DNA from: Streptomyces cupreus
GTDB lineage: Bacteria > Actinomycetota > Actinomycetes > Streptomycetales > Streptomycetaceae
Assembly: GCF_014257025.1 (NCBI RefSeq)
Contig: NZ_JACMSF010000026.1
Coordinates: 44,363 to 108,362 of the forward strand
Direction of reading: 5' to 3'
Length of the DNA stretch: 64,000 bases
In this document: in pieces, positions 16,594 to 24,208 of the stretch
Layout: each line of letters begins with the position of its first letter
How positions within the stretch are numbered: position 1 is the first letter of the stretch
Made by a program: the position numbers and the translations under genes
The notes under the pieces: model-generated
What the model was told of the DNA's origin: nothing
The model's database searches: none
Seen by the model: only the letters and a program-made list of their open reading frames with translations

Positions 16594-17219
16594 GCGCGCG
16601 GCGCGCGGCAACTGCGCGGCACGAACCGCGCGCCGCGCGGCAGGGGAGGCAACACCCACCGGGCCGGGGAAGCGGGGAGAACTCCCCAAGCACCTCCCCG
16701 GCCCGCATCCCCCGCACTGAACAGCGCAAACCGTGCTTCGGGGAGGCGGGGAGGCACCGCCGGAAGCACTCCGAAAACCGCCCCGGGAAGCCCCTCGGAG
16801 CCCCCGTCCCTGCCTCCCCGCCGGGGGCCCAGCGAACACCGCGCGCGGCAGGGAGGAACGGCCCGCCGACTCAGGGAGGCAGGGAGAACTCCCTGCCTTT
16901 CTCCCTGGCCCACATCCCTCTACCTGATCAGCGCAAATGGCCCTTCAGGGAGGCAGGGAGGCACGCGCCAGCACCCCCCGAAAACCCCCTCCTGAAGGCA
17001 CCCGATACCCCCTGTCTCAGCCTCCCTGAAGCACCGCCCGGCGCTGCTACCGGTAGCGGCCCCACCCGCTACCGGTAGCACCCCCGCTAACACCCCAAAC
17101 CCCGAGTGATCAGGCCCCTAGCAAGTAGCGGGCCTGGCCCAGCACACCCCAAAACCGGCCGGACGGACGCCACCAGACCCCGCAGCGCCCCCTGCTACCG
17201 AGAAGGGAGGTCAGCCCAC
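16594..17219. repeat. xis-int gap with a degenerate ~200-bp duplication
   Basis: No gene is evident in these 626 bp. Two diverged copies of a GC-rich unit lie in tandem with a 207-bp period: GAGAACTCCC at 16677 and 16884, CAGCGCAAA shared further on, then GGGGAGGC/GGGAGGC blocks and a CCGAAAACC motif. Downstream are two identical palindromes, listed separately, and the hairpin CAGGCCC/GGGCCTG (17111-17136). Integrase arm sites or a structured leader for int are possible. Confidence 0.55.
17046..17079. promoter_or_regulatory. Paired GCTACCGGTAGC palindromes upstream of int
   Basis: The 12-bp palindrome occurs at 17046-17057 and 17068-17079, 22 bp apart, about two helical turns. GCTACCG recurs just before the int ribosome binding site and in the hairpin after int. 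These may be recombination arm-type sites or an int operator. Confidence 0.5.
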
Positions 17220-18485
17220 ATGGCTGGCCACATCCAAGACCGCTGGTACAAGACCGAGACCGACGCCAACGGCAAGGCCGTCCGCGTCAAGGCCGACCGC
17301 CACGGGACCGGCCTGCGCTACCGGGCCCGCTACGTCAGCCCCGACGGCACCGAGAAGTCCAAGAGCTTCCCTGATGGACAGAAGCGCATCGCTGAGAAGT
17401 GGCTCTCGCAGATTGAAGCCGACATGACGCGCGGCCAGTACATCGACCCGCGCGCCAGCCGGACCACGTTCCAGCAGTACGCAGAACGCTGGATCGCAGC
17501 CCAGACCACGGACGTGGCAACCCGCACGACCATCGGGACGCGGCTACGCCTGCACGCCTTCCCGCACATCGGCTCCCGCCCGCTCGGCTCGTTCCATCCC
17601 GAGCACATCCGAGTGTGGTCCCACACTCTCGAATCGTCTAGGTTGGCCACGTCGTACCGACGGGCCATCTTCGGCAACGTCTCGTCCGTCTTCAGGGCCG
17701 CCGTGGATGATCGCCTCATTGCTCGGAACCCCTGCCGCGCCGGGTCGGTCAGGGCCCCCAAGGCCGCCGCTGGCCGCGTACGGCCGTGGAGTGTGGACCG
17801 TGTGTTCGCCATGCGTGCAGCGCTCCCGGAACGCTTCCGGGCAACCGTCGACGTCGGGGGAGGCTGCGGGTTGCGGCAGGGCGAGATCTTCGGCCTGCCG
17901 GTCGATGAGGTGGACTTCCTTACGGGTTGGCTGCACGTGGGTTACCAGGTGAAGCCGATCAACAAGAATCTGGTCTTCGCACCGCCGAAGGGCGGAAAGG
18001 TGCGTGACGCACCTCTCCCCCAGGAGGTCAGCACCGCCCTTGCTGCCCACATCAAGCGATTCCCGCCCGTGGATGTCACCCTGCCGTGGCGCACTCTGGA
18101 CGGCCCCCTGGTGACGAAGAAACTGATCTTCACCAACGAGGACGGTTCGGCATTGCACCGGAACGCCTTCAACCTCAGCGTCTGGAAGCCTGCTCTCGTG
18201 GCCGCAGGGGTCATCCCTAAGCCTGAGCGGGGCAAGCGGGCCCAAGCGTCCCGCGAGGACGGCATGCACGCGCTGAGGCACTTCTACGCCTCCGTGCTGC
18301 TGGACGCGGGAGAGAGCATCAAGGCCCTGAGCCAGTACCTCGGGCACAGTGATCCGGGATTCACGCTGAAGGTCTACACGCACCTCATGCCGAGCAGCGA
18401 AAGCCGCACCCGGTCAGCCGTGGACGGCATGTACGAAGCGGCCGGGAAAGCTCACGACGGCCCAGAGACGGCCCAGGCGGCCTGA
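17220..18485 (+). CDS. int: Tyrosine site-specific integrase
   Basis: A 421-residue phage-type tyrosine recombinase. The N-terminal arm-binding region (residues 1-75) is followed by a core-binding SAM-like domain (GQYIDPRASRTTFQQYAERW onward) and a catalytic domain with Arg219 (GLRQGE), His350 and Arg353 (HALRHFY), His376 (LGHSD) and Tyr386 (KVYTHLM). All catalytic residues are present, so it should be active. I chose ATG 17220, preceded by GGGAGG; the upstream extension to 17106 has no family match. The attachment core is 63 bp downstream, as expected for this class. Confidence 0.95.
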   Translation: MAGHIQDRWYKTETDANGKAVRVKADRHGTGLRYRARYVSPDGTEKSKSFPDGQKRIAEKWLSQIEADMTRGQYIDPRASRTTFQQYAERWIAAQTTDVATRTTIGTRLRLHAFPHIGSRPLGSFHPEHIRVWSHTLESSRLATSYRRAIFGNVSSVFRAAVDDRLIARNPCRAGSVRAPKAAAGRVRPWSVDRVFAMRAALPERFRATVDVGGGCGLRQGEIFGLPVDEVDFLTGWLHVGYQVKPINKNLVFAPPKGGKVRDAPLPQEVSTALAAHIKRFPPVDVTLPWRTLDGPLVTKKLIFTNEDGSALHRNAFNLSVWKPALVAAGVIPKPERGKRAQASREDGMHALRHFYASVLLDAGESIKALSQYLGHSDPGFTLKVYTHLMPSSESRTRSAVDGMYEAAGKAHDGPETAQAA

Positions 18486-18490
18486 GCAAC

Positions 18491-18523
18491 GCTGCTACCG
18501 GCGGCAAAACCGCTGGTAGCAGC
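18491..18523 (+). terminator. Hairpin after int
   Basis: GCTGCTACCGGCGG and CCGCTGGTAGCAGC form a 14-bp stem with one wobble pair and a 5-base loop. It lies between the int stop and attR. No T-run follows. The stem reuses the GCTACCGG motif found upstream of int. Confidence 0.6.
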
Positions 18524-18547
18524 ACGTTCGGCGCAGCTCCGTCAATA

Positions 18548-18560
18548 GATCACCATAGAC
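18548..18560. repeat. Right attachment-site core
   Basis: GATCACCATAGAC, identical to 9168-9180. It is followed two bases later by the 15-bp palindrome CTGACAATTTGTCAG (18563-18577), which belongs to the chromosomal side. Confidence 0.8.
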
Positions 18561-18577
18561 AACTGACAATTTGTCAG

Positions 18578-18928
18578 TCAGCCGTCGTGCCGCGTGACCT
18601 GCTCCACAACGCTGGTCCCGTTGCCCGGCTGGGACTCCCACTCCCAGGTCTCCTCCAGGCGCACCCGCCCGTCGGGCAGCTCCACGACCGTCGACACACA
18701 GTGCCCGGACGACGTGCTGCCGTCCCGCTTGAGCTGCACGTACCGGAAGTCCAGCCGGTCGCCCTCCCGGGTACCCACCAGATGTCCGCGTACGACATCG
18801 CCGCCCGCGTAGTCGGCCCAGATCTCGCCGTCCTTCTCGTGGTACGTGAAGCGGGTCCGCGTACCCACCTGACCTGGGGCCTGGTCGGCGACAGGGGCGA
18901 GGACGAGGCCGTCGAGCGAGACGGGCAT
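18578..18928 (-). CDS. Small conserved protein of unknown function
   Basis: A 116-residue protein, predicted to be mostly beta strands, with the conserved run FTYHEKDGEIWADYAGGDVVRG and a C-terminal motif RLEETWEWESQPGNGTSVVEQ. Homologues occur in many bacteria and are sometimes labelled N-acetylglutamate synthase without visible basis; I see no acetyltransferase fold. The ATG at 18928 follows GGGAG. In the element-free chromosome its stop would be about 32 bp upstream of the reductase gene now ending at 7951, so the two were probably one operon. It is divergent from thiO. Confidence 0.65.
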   Translation of the reverse strand: MPVSLDGLVLAPVADQAPGQVGTRTRFTYHEKDGEIWADYAGGDVVRGHLVGTREGDRLDFRYVQLKRDGSTSSGHCVSTVVELPDGRVRLEETWEWESQPGNGTSVVEQVTRHDG

Positions 18929-18942
18929 GGGACAAGGCTCCC

Positions 18943-18972
18943 TTACAGAGGCGTGGAACCACGGGCTAGGGT
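18943..18972 (+). promoter_or_regulatory. Predicted thiO promoter
   Basis: TTACAG (18943) and TAGGGT (18967) with an 18-bp spacer resemble a principal sigma factor promoter. It sits about 60 bp upstream of the TPP riboswitch. Confidence 0.5.
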
Positions 18973-19028
18973 GGCCAGCGTGCTGCATTTCCCGGGGGGC
19001 GACCCCCGGACCCCCAGCACAAAAAATA

Positions 19029-19118
19029 CTCGCGGGAGCCCGGACGCACCGGGCTGAGAGGGAGGCTGGCGGCCTCCGACCGTACGAACCTGATCCGGGT
19101 CATGCCGGCGAAGGGAGG
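19029..19118 (+). ncRNA. TPP (THI-box) riboswitch
   Basis: The conserved blocks are present in order: GGGCTGAGAGGGAG, the GC-rich variable stem, ACCTGATCCGGGTCATGCCG and GCGAAGGGAG. It ends 12 bases before the thiO start. The AAGGGAGGGG sequence at its 3' edge serves as the ribosome binding site, so control by translation inhibition when thiamine pyrophosphate is bound is likely. Confidence 0.93.
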
Positions 19119-19130
19119 GGCTGGACGCCC

Positions 19131-20288
19131 ATGTCGCCTACGCGTTCTTCAGACGTCCTCGTCCTCGGGGGCGGAATCATCGGCCTGGTCACGGCGTGGC
19201 GGGCCGCACAACGCGGGTTCGCCACGGCCGTGGTCGACCCCGAACCGGGCGGCGGCGCCGCCCAGGTGGCGGCCGGCATGCTGGCCGCCGTCACGGAACT
19301 GCACTACGGCGAGCAGACGCTGCTCGGCCTGAATCTGGCCTCGGCACGCCGCTACCCCGAGTTCGCGGCCGAGCTCACCGACCTCACCGGACAGGACCTC
19401 GGTTACCGGCAGTGCGGCACCCTCGCGGTCGCGCTGGACGCCGACGACCGGGCGCACCTGCGTGAACTGCACGCGCTGCAACGGGAGTCGGGGCTCGACT
19501 CCGAGTGGCTCTCCGGGCGGGACTGCCGGCGCCTCGAGCCGATGCTCGCGCCGAGCGTGCGCGGCGGGCTCCGGGTGGACGGCGACCACCAGATCGACCC
19601 GCGGCGCCTCGCACGGGCGCTGGTGACGGCCTGCGAGCGGGCGGGCGTGGTCTTCCACCGGGCGTGGGCGTCCGCGCTGTCCGTCGTCCAGGGGCGGGCC
19701 GCGGGGTGTGTGACCGACGACGGCACCGCCCTCGGCGCCGGGCAGGTGGTGCTCGCGGCCGGCAGCCTCAGCGGGCGGCTCGCGGGCGTCCCGGAGGACG
19801 TACTGCCGCCCGTACGGCCCGTGAAGGGACAGGTGCTGCGGCTGACCGTGCCGAAACGGCAGGCGCCGTTCCTGAGCCGGACCGTGCGTGCGGTGGTGCG
19901 CGGCAGCCAGGTCTACCTGGTGCCGCGGGAGAACGGCGAGCTGGTCGTCGGGGCCACCAGCGAGGAGCAGGGCTGGGACACGACGGTGACCGCGGGAGGC
20001 GTGTACGAGCTGCTGCGCGACGCGCACGAGCTGATGCCGGGCATCACCGAGCTGCCGCTCACGGAGACCCGCGCGGGGCTGCGCCCCGGGTCCCCCGACA
20101 ACGCGCCGCTGCTGGGCCCGACCGAACTCGAAGGGCTGCTGCTGGCGACCGGGCACTACCGCAACGGCGTGCTGCTGACCCCGGTCACCGGTGACGCCCT
20201 CGCGCATGCCCTGGTCACCGGTGAACTCCCGGACATGGCCCGTCCGTTCAGCCCGAAGCGGTTCGCACTCACGGAGCAGCCCGTATGA
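19131..20288 (+). CDS. thiO: Glycine oxidase ThiO
   Basis: A 385-residue FAD-dependent D-amino-acid oxidase-type enzyme. It oxidises glycine to the imine used in thiazole synthesis. The N-terminal FAD site is VLGGGIIGLVTAWRAAQRG. Other motifs are GGGAAQVAAGMLA, DGDHQIDPRRLARAL, RPVKGQVLRL and the C-terminal ATGHYRNGVLLTPVTG. ATG 19131 directly follows the TPP riboswitch. Its stop overlaps the thiS start (ATGA), so thiO-thiS-thiG form a coupled operon under thiamine control. Confidence 0.93.
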   Translation: MSPTRSSDVLVLGGGIIGLVTAWRAAQRGFATAVVDPEPGGGAAQVAAGMLAAVTELHYGEQTLLGLNLASARRYPEFAAELTDLTGQDLGYRQCGTLAVALDADDRAHLRELHALQRESGLDSEWLSGRDCRRLEPMLAPSVRGGLRVDGDHQIDPRRLARALVTACERAGVVFHRAWASALSVVQGRAAGCVTDDGTALGAGQVVLAAGSLSGRLAGVPEDVLPPVRPVKGQVLRLTVPKRQAPFLSRTVRAVVRGSQVYLVPRENGELVVGATSEEQGWDTTVTAGGVYELLRDAHELMPGITELPLTETRAGLRPGSPDNAPLLGPTELEGLLLATGHYRNGVLLTPVTGDALAHALVTGELPDMARPFSPKRFALTEQPV

Positions 20289-20485
20289 ACGTCTCGGTCA
20301 ACGGCGAGCGTCGGCGGATCGAGCCGGGCACGGCTCTCGACACGCTCGTGAAGTCCCTCACCGCGGCGCCCTCCGGAGTGGCCGCCGCGCTCAACGAAAC
20401 CGTCGTCCCGCGCGCGCAGTGGTCCTCGACGTCCCTCTCCGAGGGGGACCGGGTCGAGGTCCTCACCGCCGTCCAAGGAGGCTGA
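20285..20485 (+). CDS. thiS: Sulfur carrier protein ThiS
   Basis: A 66-residue ubiquitin-fold protein ending in the required Gly-Gly (LTAVQGG), which is adenylated and thiocarboxylated to carry sulfur for thiazole formation. The motif VAAALNETVVPRAQW is typical. It overlaps thiO by four bases and lies three bases upstream of thiG. The ThiF-type activating enzyme is not in this window. Confidence 0.93.
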   Translation: MNVSVNGERRRIEPGTALDTLVKSLTAAPSGVAAALNETVVPRAQWSSTSLSEGDRVEVLTAVQGG

Positions 20486-20488
20486 CCC

Positions 20489-21283
20489 ATGGCCGACGAT
20501 CCCTTTGTCCTCGGCGGTACGTCCTTCTCGTCCCGGCTGATCATGGGGACGGGCGGTGCGCCCTCCCTGGAGGTGCTGGAGCGGGCGCTGGTCGCGTCCG
20601 GGACGGAGCTGACGACGGTCGCGATGCGGCGGGTGGACGCCTCGGTGCACGGCTCGGTGCTGTCGGTGCTGGAGAAGCTGGGCATCCGGGTGCTGCCGAA
20701 CACGGCGGGGTGCTTCACGGCGGGGGAAGCAGTGCTGACGGCCCGCCTCGCGCGCGAGGCGCTCGGCACGGATCTGATCAAGCTGGAGGTCATCGCCGAC
20801 GAGCGGACGCTGCTGCCGGATCCGATCGAGCTGCTGGACGCGGCGGAGACGCTGGTGGACGACGGCTTCACAGTGCTGCCGTACACGAACGACGACCCGG
20901 TGCTGGCCCGCAGGCTGGAGGACGTCGGGTGCGCGGCGATCATGCCGCTGGGCTCTCCGATCGGCTCCGGGCTCGGGATCCGCAACCCGCACAACTTCCA
21001 GCTGATCGTGGAGCACGCGCGTGTGCCGGTGATCCTGGACGCCGGGGCCGGTACGGCCTCGGACGCGGCGCTGGCGATGGAGCTGGGGTGCGCGGGTGTG
21101 ATGCTCGCCTCGGCGGTGACGCGGGCGAAGGAGCCGGTGCTCATGGCCGACGCGATGCGCCACGCGGTGGACGCGGGCCGGCTGGCGTACCGGGCGGGCC
21201 GGATCCCTCGGAGGCACTTCGCGGAGGCGTCTTCTCCGGTGGACGGGATGGCCGTGCTGGATCCGGAGCGTCCAGCCTTCTGA
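20489..21283 (+). CDS. thiG: Thiazole synthase ThiG
   Basis: A 264-residue TIM-barrel enzyme that condenses deoxyxylulose phosphate, ThiS thiocarboxylate and the ThiO product into thiazole phosphate. The start motif is SRLIMGTGGAPSLEVLERAL. The Schiff-base lysine lies in DLIKLEVIAD, and phosphate-binding motifs in MPLGSPIGSGLGI and LDAGAGTASDAA. AAGGAGG precedes the ATG. It is the last gene of the riboswitch-controlled operon; I see no obvious terminator in the 96 bases before the kinase start. Confidence 0.95.
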   Translation: MADDPFVLGGTSFSSRLIMGTGGAPSLEVLERALVASGTELTTVAMRRVDASVHGSVLSVLEKLGIRVLPNTAGCFTAGEAVLTARLAREALGTDLIKLEVIADERTLLPDPIELLDAAETLVDDGFTVLPYTNDDPVLARRLEDVGCAAIMPLGSPIGSGLGIRNPHNFQLIVEHARVPVILDAGAGTASDAALAMELGCAGVMLASAVTRAKEPVLMADAMRHAVDAGRLAYRAGRIPRRHFAEASSPVDGMAVLDPERPAF

Positions 21284-21379
21284 ACGACCGCGTGGGTTGC
21301 GTCACAGGTCGGCTTCAGTACCGCCCCGAACTCGGGCTGAGCGGCGGTCGTGTCAGTCGCTGCTCGTACACTCGCCTGC

Positions 21380-23314
21380 GTGGATACGACCCTTCAGGAC
21401 CCGCTGGTCGGGCAGGTGCTCGACGGCCGTTATCGCGTCGAGGCGCGGATCGCCGTCGGTGGGATGGCCACGGTTTATCGGGCAGTGGACACCCGGCTCG
21501 ACCGTGTGCTCGCGCTGAAGGTGATGCACCCGGGACTCGCGGCCGACCGGACCTTCGTGGAGCGGTTCATCCGGGAGGCCAAGTCCGTCGCCCGGCTCGC
21601 GCACCCCAACGTCGTGCAGGTCTTCGATCAGGGGACCGACGGGGCGTACGTCTATCTCGCCATGGAGTACGTCGCCGGCTGCACCCTGCGTGACGTGCTG
21701 CGCGACCGCGGGGCGCTCCAGCCCCGTGCCGCCCTGGACATCCTGGAGCCGGTGCTGGCCGCGCTCGGCGCCGCGCACCGCGCCGGGTTCGTGCACCGGG
21801 ACATGAAGCCGGAGAACGTGCTCATAGGGGACGACGGGCGGGTCAAGGTCGCCGACTTCGGGCTCGTGCGCTCCGTGGACTCCGTCACCAGCACCACCGG
21901 TGCCGTCCTCGGCACCGTCTCCTACCTCGCGCCCGAGCAGATCGAACAGCCGGGCGCCGCCGACGCCCGCGTCGACGTATACGCGTGTGGTGTCGTCCTG
22001 TACGAGATGCTCACCGGCGACAAGCCGCACGACGGGGACGCCCCCGCGATCGTGCTCTACAAGCATCTGCACGAGGACGTCCCGCCGCCCTCGGCCGCCG
22101 TGCCGGGGCTGGCGTACGAGCTGGACGCCCTGGTCGCCTCGGCCACCGCGCGCACCCCCGACGTCCGTCCGCACGACGCGGTCGCCCTGCTCGCCGAGGC
22201 CCGCGACACCCGGGCCGCGCTCACCGCGGACCAGCTGGACGCGATGCCCCCGCAGGCGCTCTCCGCCGAGCACGACAGCGCCGAGGACCGCACGAGCGTG
22301 ATCCCGCGTTCGCTGACGGTCCCACGCCCCCTGCCGGTCGACGAGGACGAGGACGACCAGGCCCGCTTCCACCGCACGAGCCGCTTCGAGACCCCGCCAC
22401 CGCCACCGCCCACAAGACGCCGGGTGCCCGGGCGCGGTCCCCTCGCCCTCGTCGTCGCCGTTCTGCTCGTCCTCGGCGTCGGCGCCGGCGTCTGGTACAT
22501 CAACTCCGGCCAGTTCACCCGCGTCCCCGCACTGCTGACCCAGACCGAGGCGAAGGCCGAGGACCGTCTTGAGGATGCCGGTCTTGAGGTCGGCAAGGTC
22601 GAGCGCGCCTTCAGCGACACCGTCAAGCGCGGCCAGGTCATCAGCACCGACCCGGCCGTCGGCAGCCGCATCCGGCACAACGACTCGGTGAACCTGGTGA
22701 TCTCCAAGGGCCCGGAGGTCGTGAAGGTCCCCGACCTGGAGGGCTACCGCCTGGACAAGGCGAAGGAGCTGATCAAGGAGGCGGGCCTGGAGCCGGGCAT
22801 GGTGACCCGGGAGTTCAGCGACTCCGTGGCCAGGGGCTCCGTGATGTCCACGAACCCCACGGCCGGCACCGAGCGCCGCTCGGGCTCCGCCGTCGCGCTG
22901 ATCGTCAGCAAGGGCCGCCCGGTCGACGTCCCGGACGTCACCGGTGAGAGCCTGGAGGACGCCAGGGCCGAGCTGGCGGAGGCGGGCCTGAAGGTGCGGG
23001 TCGCCTCGGAGGAGGTCACCTCGTCCGAGGTCGACAAGGGCGGGGTCGCCCAGCAGACCCCGGAGGCCGACACCCAGGCCGTCGTGGGCGACACGGTGAC
23101 GCTGACGCTGTCCAAGGGCCCGGAGATGGTCGAGGTCCCGGACGTGGTCGGCGACAACGTCGACGACGCCAAGGCCGAGCTGGAGGCCGCGGGCTTCGAG
23201 GTCGACGAGGACCGCGGGCTGCTGGGGCTGTTCGGCGACACGGTCAAGAGCCAGTCCGTGGAGGGCGGCGACACCGCGCCCAAGGGCTCGACGATCACCA
23301 TCGAGATCCGCTGA
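21380..23314 (+). CDS. PASTA-domain Ser/Thr protein kinase (PknL-like)
   Basis: A 644-residue membrane kinase. The kinase domain spans residues ~12-270 with the Gly loop IAVGGMATVY, catalytic Lys47, HRDMKPEN (Asp141) and DFG (Asp159). A Pro-rich linker leads to one membrane segment near 352-374, and four PASTA repeats follow outside the cell, which normally sense peptidoglycan or lipid II. Mycobacterial PknL lies next to Rv2175c and aroG, as here. I chose GTG 21380: TACACT (21367-21372) lies seven bases upstream, which suggests a leaderless transcript. An in-frame GTG at 21350 is the alternative. Unlike the four-PASTA form here, mycobacterial PknL lacks PASTA repeats. Confidence 0.92.
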   Translation: MDTTLQDPLVGQVLDGRYRVEARIAVGGMATVYRAVDTRLDRVLALKVMHPGLAADRTFVERFIREAKSVARLAHPNVVQVFDQGTDGAYVYLAMEYVAGCTLRDVLRDRGALQPRAALDILEPVLAALGAAHRAGFVHRDMKPENVLIGDDGRVKVADFGLVRSVDSVTSTTGAVLGTVSYLAPEQIEQPGAADARVDVYACGVVLYEMLTGDKPHDGDAPAIVLYKHLHEDVPPPSAAVPGLAYELDALVASATARTPDVRPHDAVALLAEARDTRAALTADQLDAMPPQALSAEHDSAEDRTSVIPRSLTVPRPLPVDEDEDDQARFHRTSRFETPPPPPPTRRRVPGRGPLALVVAVLLVLGVGAGVWYINSGQFTRVPALLTQTEAKAEDRLEDAGLEVGKVERAFSDTVKRGQVISTDPAVGSRIRHNDSVNLVISKGPEVVKVPDLEGYRLDKAKELIKEAGLEPGMVTREFSDSVARGSVMSTNPTAGTERRSGSAVALIVSKGRPVDVPDVTGESLEDARAELAEAGLKVRVASEEVTSSEVDKGGVAQQTPEADTQAVVGDTVTLTLSKGPEMVEVPDVVGDNVDDAKAELEAAGFEVDEDRGLLGLFGDTVKSQSVEGGDTAPKGSTITIEIR

Positions 23315-23330
23315 CGGGACGCACGCACAC

Positions 23331-24200
23331 ATGACCGGCCAACAGCTCCGCAACCCCGTCGGCGGCCATGTCCCCGTGGCCGGCGGCCTGAACTCCGTCG
23401 GCCTGGCCTACGCCCGTGACCTCAAGGCCGAGACCGTGCAGGTCTTCGTCGCCAACCCGCGCGGCTGGGCCACGCCCGCCGGAAACCCGCGGCAGGACGA
23501 GGACTTCCGCGCGGCCTGCGCGGACGGGTCGATCCCGGCGTACGTCCATGCCCCGTACCTGATCAACTTCGGCTCGCACACCGAGGTGACCGTGGAGAAG
23601 TCGGTGGAGTCGCTGCGCCACTCGCTGCGGCGCGGGCGGGAGATCGGGGCGCTGGGCGTGGTCGTGCACACCGGCAGCGCGACCGGCGGCCGGGACCGCT
23701 CGGTGGCGCTGAGGCAGGTGCGCGAGTACATGCTGCCGCTGCTCGACGAGCTGACCCACGACGACGATCCGTTCCTGCTGCTGGAGTCGACGGCGGGCCA
23801 GGGCTCCTCGCTCTGCTCGCGCACCTGGGACTTCGGGCCGTACTTCGAGGCGCTGGACGCCCATCCGAAGCTGGGCGTCTGCCTGGACACCTGCCACATC
23901 TTCGCCGCCGGACACGACCTGACCGGCCCGAACGGCATGCACCAGACCCTGGACCTGCTGGTGGACACCGTCGGCGAGGGGCGGCTGAAGCTGATCCACG
24001 CCAACGACTCCAAGGATATGGTCGGCGCACACAGGGACCGGCACGAGAACATTGGCTCAGGACATATCGGCGAGGACCCGTTCCGTGCGCTGATGACCCA
24101 CCCCGCCACCGAGGGCGTACCGCTGATCATCGAGACGCCCGGCGGCAAGGAGGGGCACGCGGCGGACGTGGAGCGCCTGAAGAAGCTCAGGGACAGCTGA
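23331..24200 (+). CDS. nfo: Endonuclease IV (deoxyribonuclease IV)
   Basis: A 289-residue AP endonuclease of the Xylose-isomerase-like fold that cuts 5' of abasic sites in base excision repair. The zinc-ligand motifs appear in order: YVHAPYLINFGS, LGVVVHTGS, LLLESTAGQG, VCLDTCHIFAAGHD, LIHANDSK, HRDRHENIGSGHIG and IIETPGGKEG. Length is normal. It follows the kinase by 16 bp on the same strand and may be cotranscribed. It converges with the molybdopterin oxidoreductase gene. Confidence 0.92.
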   Translation: MTGQQLRNPVGGHVPVAGGLNSVGLAYARDLKAETVQVFVANPRGWATPAGNPRQDEDFRAACADGSIPAYVHAPYLINFGSHTEVTVEKSVESLRHSLRRGREIGALGVVVHTGSATGGRDRSVALRQVREYMLPLLDELTHDDDPFLLLESTAGQGSSLCSRTWDFGPYFEALDAHPKLGVCLDTCHIFAAGHDLTGPNGMHQTLDLLVDTVGEGRLKLIHANDSKDMVGAHRDRHENIGSGHIGEDPFRALMTHPATEGVPLIIETPGGKEGHAADVERLKKLRDS

Positions 24201-24208
24201 CCCAAAAG

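Larger units (their letters stand above)
9168..18560. mobile_element. 9.4-kb integrative element without recognisable transfer genes
   Basis: The segment is bounded by the direct repeat GATCACCATAGAC at both ends and carries a tyrosine integrase 63 bp inside the right repeat, the usual int-att arrangement. Cargo in order: 1.5 kb of structured non-coding DNA, GntR-NUDIX fusion, XRE/TPR regulator (minus), sigma-like protein, HNH protein, helicase-type ATPase, excisionase-like protein and integrase. Gene order and regulators recall pSAM2-type actinomycete integrative elements, but there is no FtsK-like Tra, spread or RepSA-type initiator gene and no phage structural gene. It could be a defective or mobilisable element, or a satellite. 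Boundaries rest on the repeat plus disruption of flanking gene order. Confidence 0.85.

Noticed and set aside
18578..18928. N-acetylglutamate synthase
   Set aside because: Homologues are sometimes given this name, but the protein is about 116 residues, beta-rich, and shows no GNAT acetyl-CoA motif.
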